NCBI GenBank assembly: GCA_946478635.1
Contig: CAMLCX010000260.1
Span: forward strand, 1 to 6,907
Length of the DNA stretch: 6,907 nt
Reading direction: 5' to 3'
Source: an uncultured Pseudomonadota bacterium
Lineage (GTDB): Bacteria; Desulfobacterota_B; Binatia; UBA9968
Numbering within the stretch: the stretch's first letter is position 1; each line of letters begins with the position of its first letter. This document shows, piece after piece, positions 5,553 through 6,907 of this stretch. A program made the position numbers and the translations under genes. The notes under the pieces were generated by a model. It did not search any database and was not told the origin of the DNA. It saw nothing but the letters and a program-made list of their open reading frames with translations.

Positions 5553-5581
5553 TTAACAAGAATTTGCGGATCAGATAGTAT
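5553..5581 (+). promoter_or_regulatory. Possible sigma-70-type promoter of the binding-protein gene
   Basis: TTAACA (5553-5558) and TAGTAT (5576-5581) are separated by 17 bases, five and four matches respectively to the consensus hexamers. Transcription would begin near 5588, giving a leader of about 78 bases before the TTG start. This was judged by eye only. Confidence 0.35.
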
Positions 5582-5665
5582 TCGAGCTACAAGGTAGAGC
5601 AGCAGAGACGACAGAGCTTGGGAAAGAACGCGGAAAACTTTTACAACCTAGCCTAGGGGTGTCCA

Positions 5666-6670
5666 TTGCTGAAGATCGTCCCAGCTGTCCTGATGGTTTT
5701 AGGCCTGAGCTTTGAGATCCACGCTGCTTCTGCCCCGACCAGGGTTGTCATCGCCTTCGCGGCCATGAATGCGCGAACAGCGCCGCTCTGGGCTGCTCAG
5801 GACCAAGGCTTTTTCAGCAAACACGGCGTCGATGCGGTGACGATATTTGTGAGCGGCGCTCCGATCCTACTCACCGGTATGACCTCCGGCGACATCCATG
5901 TCGGCTACACGGGCGGAACCGCTGTGTTGGGAGCAGCTGTCGGCGGCGCGGATTTGAGGATTCTGGTTTCGTTCACCAACCGGGTTACTTACGATCTGGT
6001 CGCGCGCCAGGGAACCAAGAGCCCTGAGGACTTGCGCGGTAAAAGCATCGGCGTGGTCAGCATTGGCGGAACCAATTGGATGGGGACCATTTTGGGGCTA
6101 GAGCGCTTAGGGTTGGACCCCAGCCGCGATAACATCAACCTCCGGGTCATCGGTGACGACTCCGTTCGGGTTCAAGCTCTGCTTGCAGGGACAATCGACG
6201 CGACAGCGATTGATGGTGTCTATAGCCGCCGGCTTCACGAGAGCGGATTTCCGATTCTCGCTGAGTTTAGCAAATTGAACCTTCCGATAATCAGTACCGG
6301 CGTCGTGGCAAGAAAATCTTATATCGAAAAGCAACTCCCTGCTCTTGAGAACGTTTTGAAAGCCCTCTTGGAAGGCAACGCTTTTGTGCTGGCGCCAGCC
6401 AATAAATCTTCCACGCTCAAGATTATCCAACGACATCTTAAGATCAGTGATCGGGCGGCTGAAGAAGGATACAAGGATATGGCGATCGGTCTCGAGCGCA
6501 GGCCTTTTCCCACTGTAGACGGGCTGCGAAACGCGCAGCGTCTGATGAAGCTCCGCAATCCCAAGGTAGAGTCGGTGCGGGTCGAAGAGCTGATCGATGA
6601 CCGCATCCTGCGCCGGTTGGATGAAGGCGGATTTATCAATCGGCTTTATATTCCCGCCGGAGCAAAATAA
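5666..6670 (+). CDS. ABC-transporter periplasmic substrate-binding protein, NMT1/SsuA/TauA-like
   Basis: The product is a 334-residue type II periplasmic binding protein. Residues 1-21 form a Sec signal peptide (LKIVPAVLMVLGLSFEIHAA, with cleavage near HAA/SA). The mature part shows the NMT1/THI5-like pattern: LWAAQDQGFFSKHGVD (41-56), SGDIHVGYTGG (74-84), the hinge DLRGKSIGVVSIGG (122-135), and LLAGTIDATAID (172-183). Such proteins deliver nitrate, sulfonates, taurine, pyrimidine precursors, aromatic acids or other small molecules to an inner-membrane permease; the ligand cannot be read from sequence. The start is TTG at 5666, supported by AGGGG (5655-5659) six bases upstream and by the signal peptide beginning directly there. 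No permease or ATPase gene is in view. An amidohydrolase gene follows after 42 bases in the same direction, suggesting uptake coupled to catabolism. Confidence 0.88.
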   Translation: MLKIVPAVLMVLGLSFEIHAASAPTRVVIAFAAMNARTAPLWAAQDQGFFSKHGVDAVTIFVSGAPILLTGMTSGDIHVGYTGGTAVLGAAVGGADLRILVSFTNRVTYDLVARQGTKSPEDLRGKSIGVVSIGGTNWMGTILGLERLGLDPSRDNINLRVIGDDSVRVQALLAGTIDATAIDGVYSRRLHESGFPILAEFSKLNLPIISTGVVARKSYIEKQLPALENVLKALLEGNAFVLAPANKSSTLKIIQRHLKISDRAAEEGYKDMAIGLERRPFPTVDGLRNAQRLMKLRNPKVESVRVEELIDDRILRRLDEGGFINRLYIPAGAK

Positions 6671-6712
6671 GAATAATTTTAGGACGGTTTAAATCTCTCT
6701 AAAGGAGCAAAA

Positions 6713-6907
6713 ATGGCCGACTATAAAGTGATCGATACCGACGGGCATGTTTTAGAGTCGATGGAGGGACTGCGCAAATTATTGCCGCCACGCTGGCGCA
6801 GGGGAAGCATGCGGGCCGGGGATACTTGGGACCGCAACCTGAGAGGAAAACTCGGCCAGGAGCCCAAGAGCCCGCAGGATCAACTGGCGGCGTTGGACCA
6901 GGACGGG
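6713..6907 (+). CDS. Amidohydrolase family (amidohydrolase_2 type) enzyme, N-terminal part (3' truncated by window)
   Basis: The first 65 codons are visible. The opening, ADYKVIDTDGHVLESMEGL, has the D-x-D-x-H arrangement with H12 that forms the first-strand metal site of amidohydrolase_2 proteins, the group that includes ACMSD and related non-oxidative aromatic-acid decarboxylases as well as hydrolases. The following LLPPRWRR and the later PKSPQDQLAALDQDG are common in uncharacterised relatives, where the last segment leads into a G-x-D-x-A-type strand. The remaining metal ligands and the catalytic Asp lie beyond the window. ATG at 6713 has AAAGGAG (6701-6706) at good spacing. The gene lies 42 bases after the binding-protein gene and is very probably in its operon; the reaction, decarboxylation or hydrolysis, is undecided. 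Confidence 0.85.
   Translation, partial: MADYKVIDTDGHVLESMEGLRKLLPPRWRRGSMRAGDTWDRNLRGKLGQEPKSPQDQLAALDQDG

Larger units (their letters stand above)
5342..5665. other. Divergent intergenic region with two short inverted repeats
   Basis: This gap separates the minus-strand oxidase from the plus-strand binding-protein gene and should hold both promoters. Two perfect inverted repeats with six-base arms are visible. GCGAAT-N7-ATTCGC (5421-5439) lies just upstream of the candidate oxidase promoter, and TGATCG-N5-CGATCA (5479-5495) lies upstream of the candidate binding-protein promoter. Either could be a regulator site. No coding capacity is evident. Confidence 0.5.

Noticed and set aside
1..6907. 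CRISPR array, tRNA, phage attachment site or mobile element
   Set aside because: No regularly spaced repeats, cloverleaf-like segments, integrase or transposase sequences were found on either strand by reading.

Overview
The window looks like chromosomal DNA of a free-living, probably soil or sediment, Gram-negative bacterium. Most genes are GC-rich, SD sequences are of the GGAGG/AAGGAG type, and two products carry Sec signal peptides suited to a periplasm. The families present (BNR propeller paired with a MoaD-like protein, SRPBCC, PhnB, DoxX, GFA, VOC, NMT1-like binding protein, amidohydrolase) are common in Proteobacteria and related uncultured soil lineages. I cannot place it more precisely. 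No tRNA, rRNA, CRISPR array, transposase or integrase was seen.

Layout. Bases 1-448 (+) hold the 3' end of a BNR/Asp-box propeller gene that overlaps, by ATGA, a MoaD/ThiS-type small protein ending in Gly-Gly. Bases 524-3138 (+) hold a loose row of small genes: SRPBCC with a membrane anchor, PhnB-like VOC, a truncated DUF1801 fragment, a four-helix DoxX-like membrane protein, a 21-codon mini-ORF, a GFA-type zinc protein and a second VOC protein. Bases 3139-3448 hold no intact gene, but they contain, on the minus strand, the leader of a lost second copy of the next gene. Bases 3449-5314 (-) encode a secreted multicopper oxidase with four cupredoxin-like domains and an unusual ligand order. Bases 5315-5665 are a divergent regulatory gap. 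Bases 5666-6670 (+) encode an NMT1/SsuA-like periplasmic binding protein started by TTG, followed by the 5' end of an amidohydrolase (6713 to the window edge).

How the genes may work together. The first pair is a translationally coupled unit whose job is not known to me. The 524-3138 row resembles accessory small-molecule, detoxification or stress gene sets, with two decayed members showing gene turnover. The oxidase stands alone on the minus strand. The binding protein and amidohydrolase probably form the start of an uptake-plus-catabolism operon for an organic acid or similar small molecule; no permease or ATPase is inside the window.

Most notable: the oxidase carries its C-terminal-type copper motifs before its N-terminal-type motifs, and a relic of its promoter-proximal end lies just downstream, with only synonymous differences over the first 12 codons.
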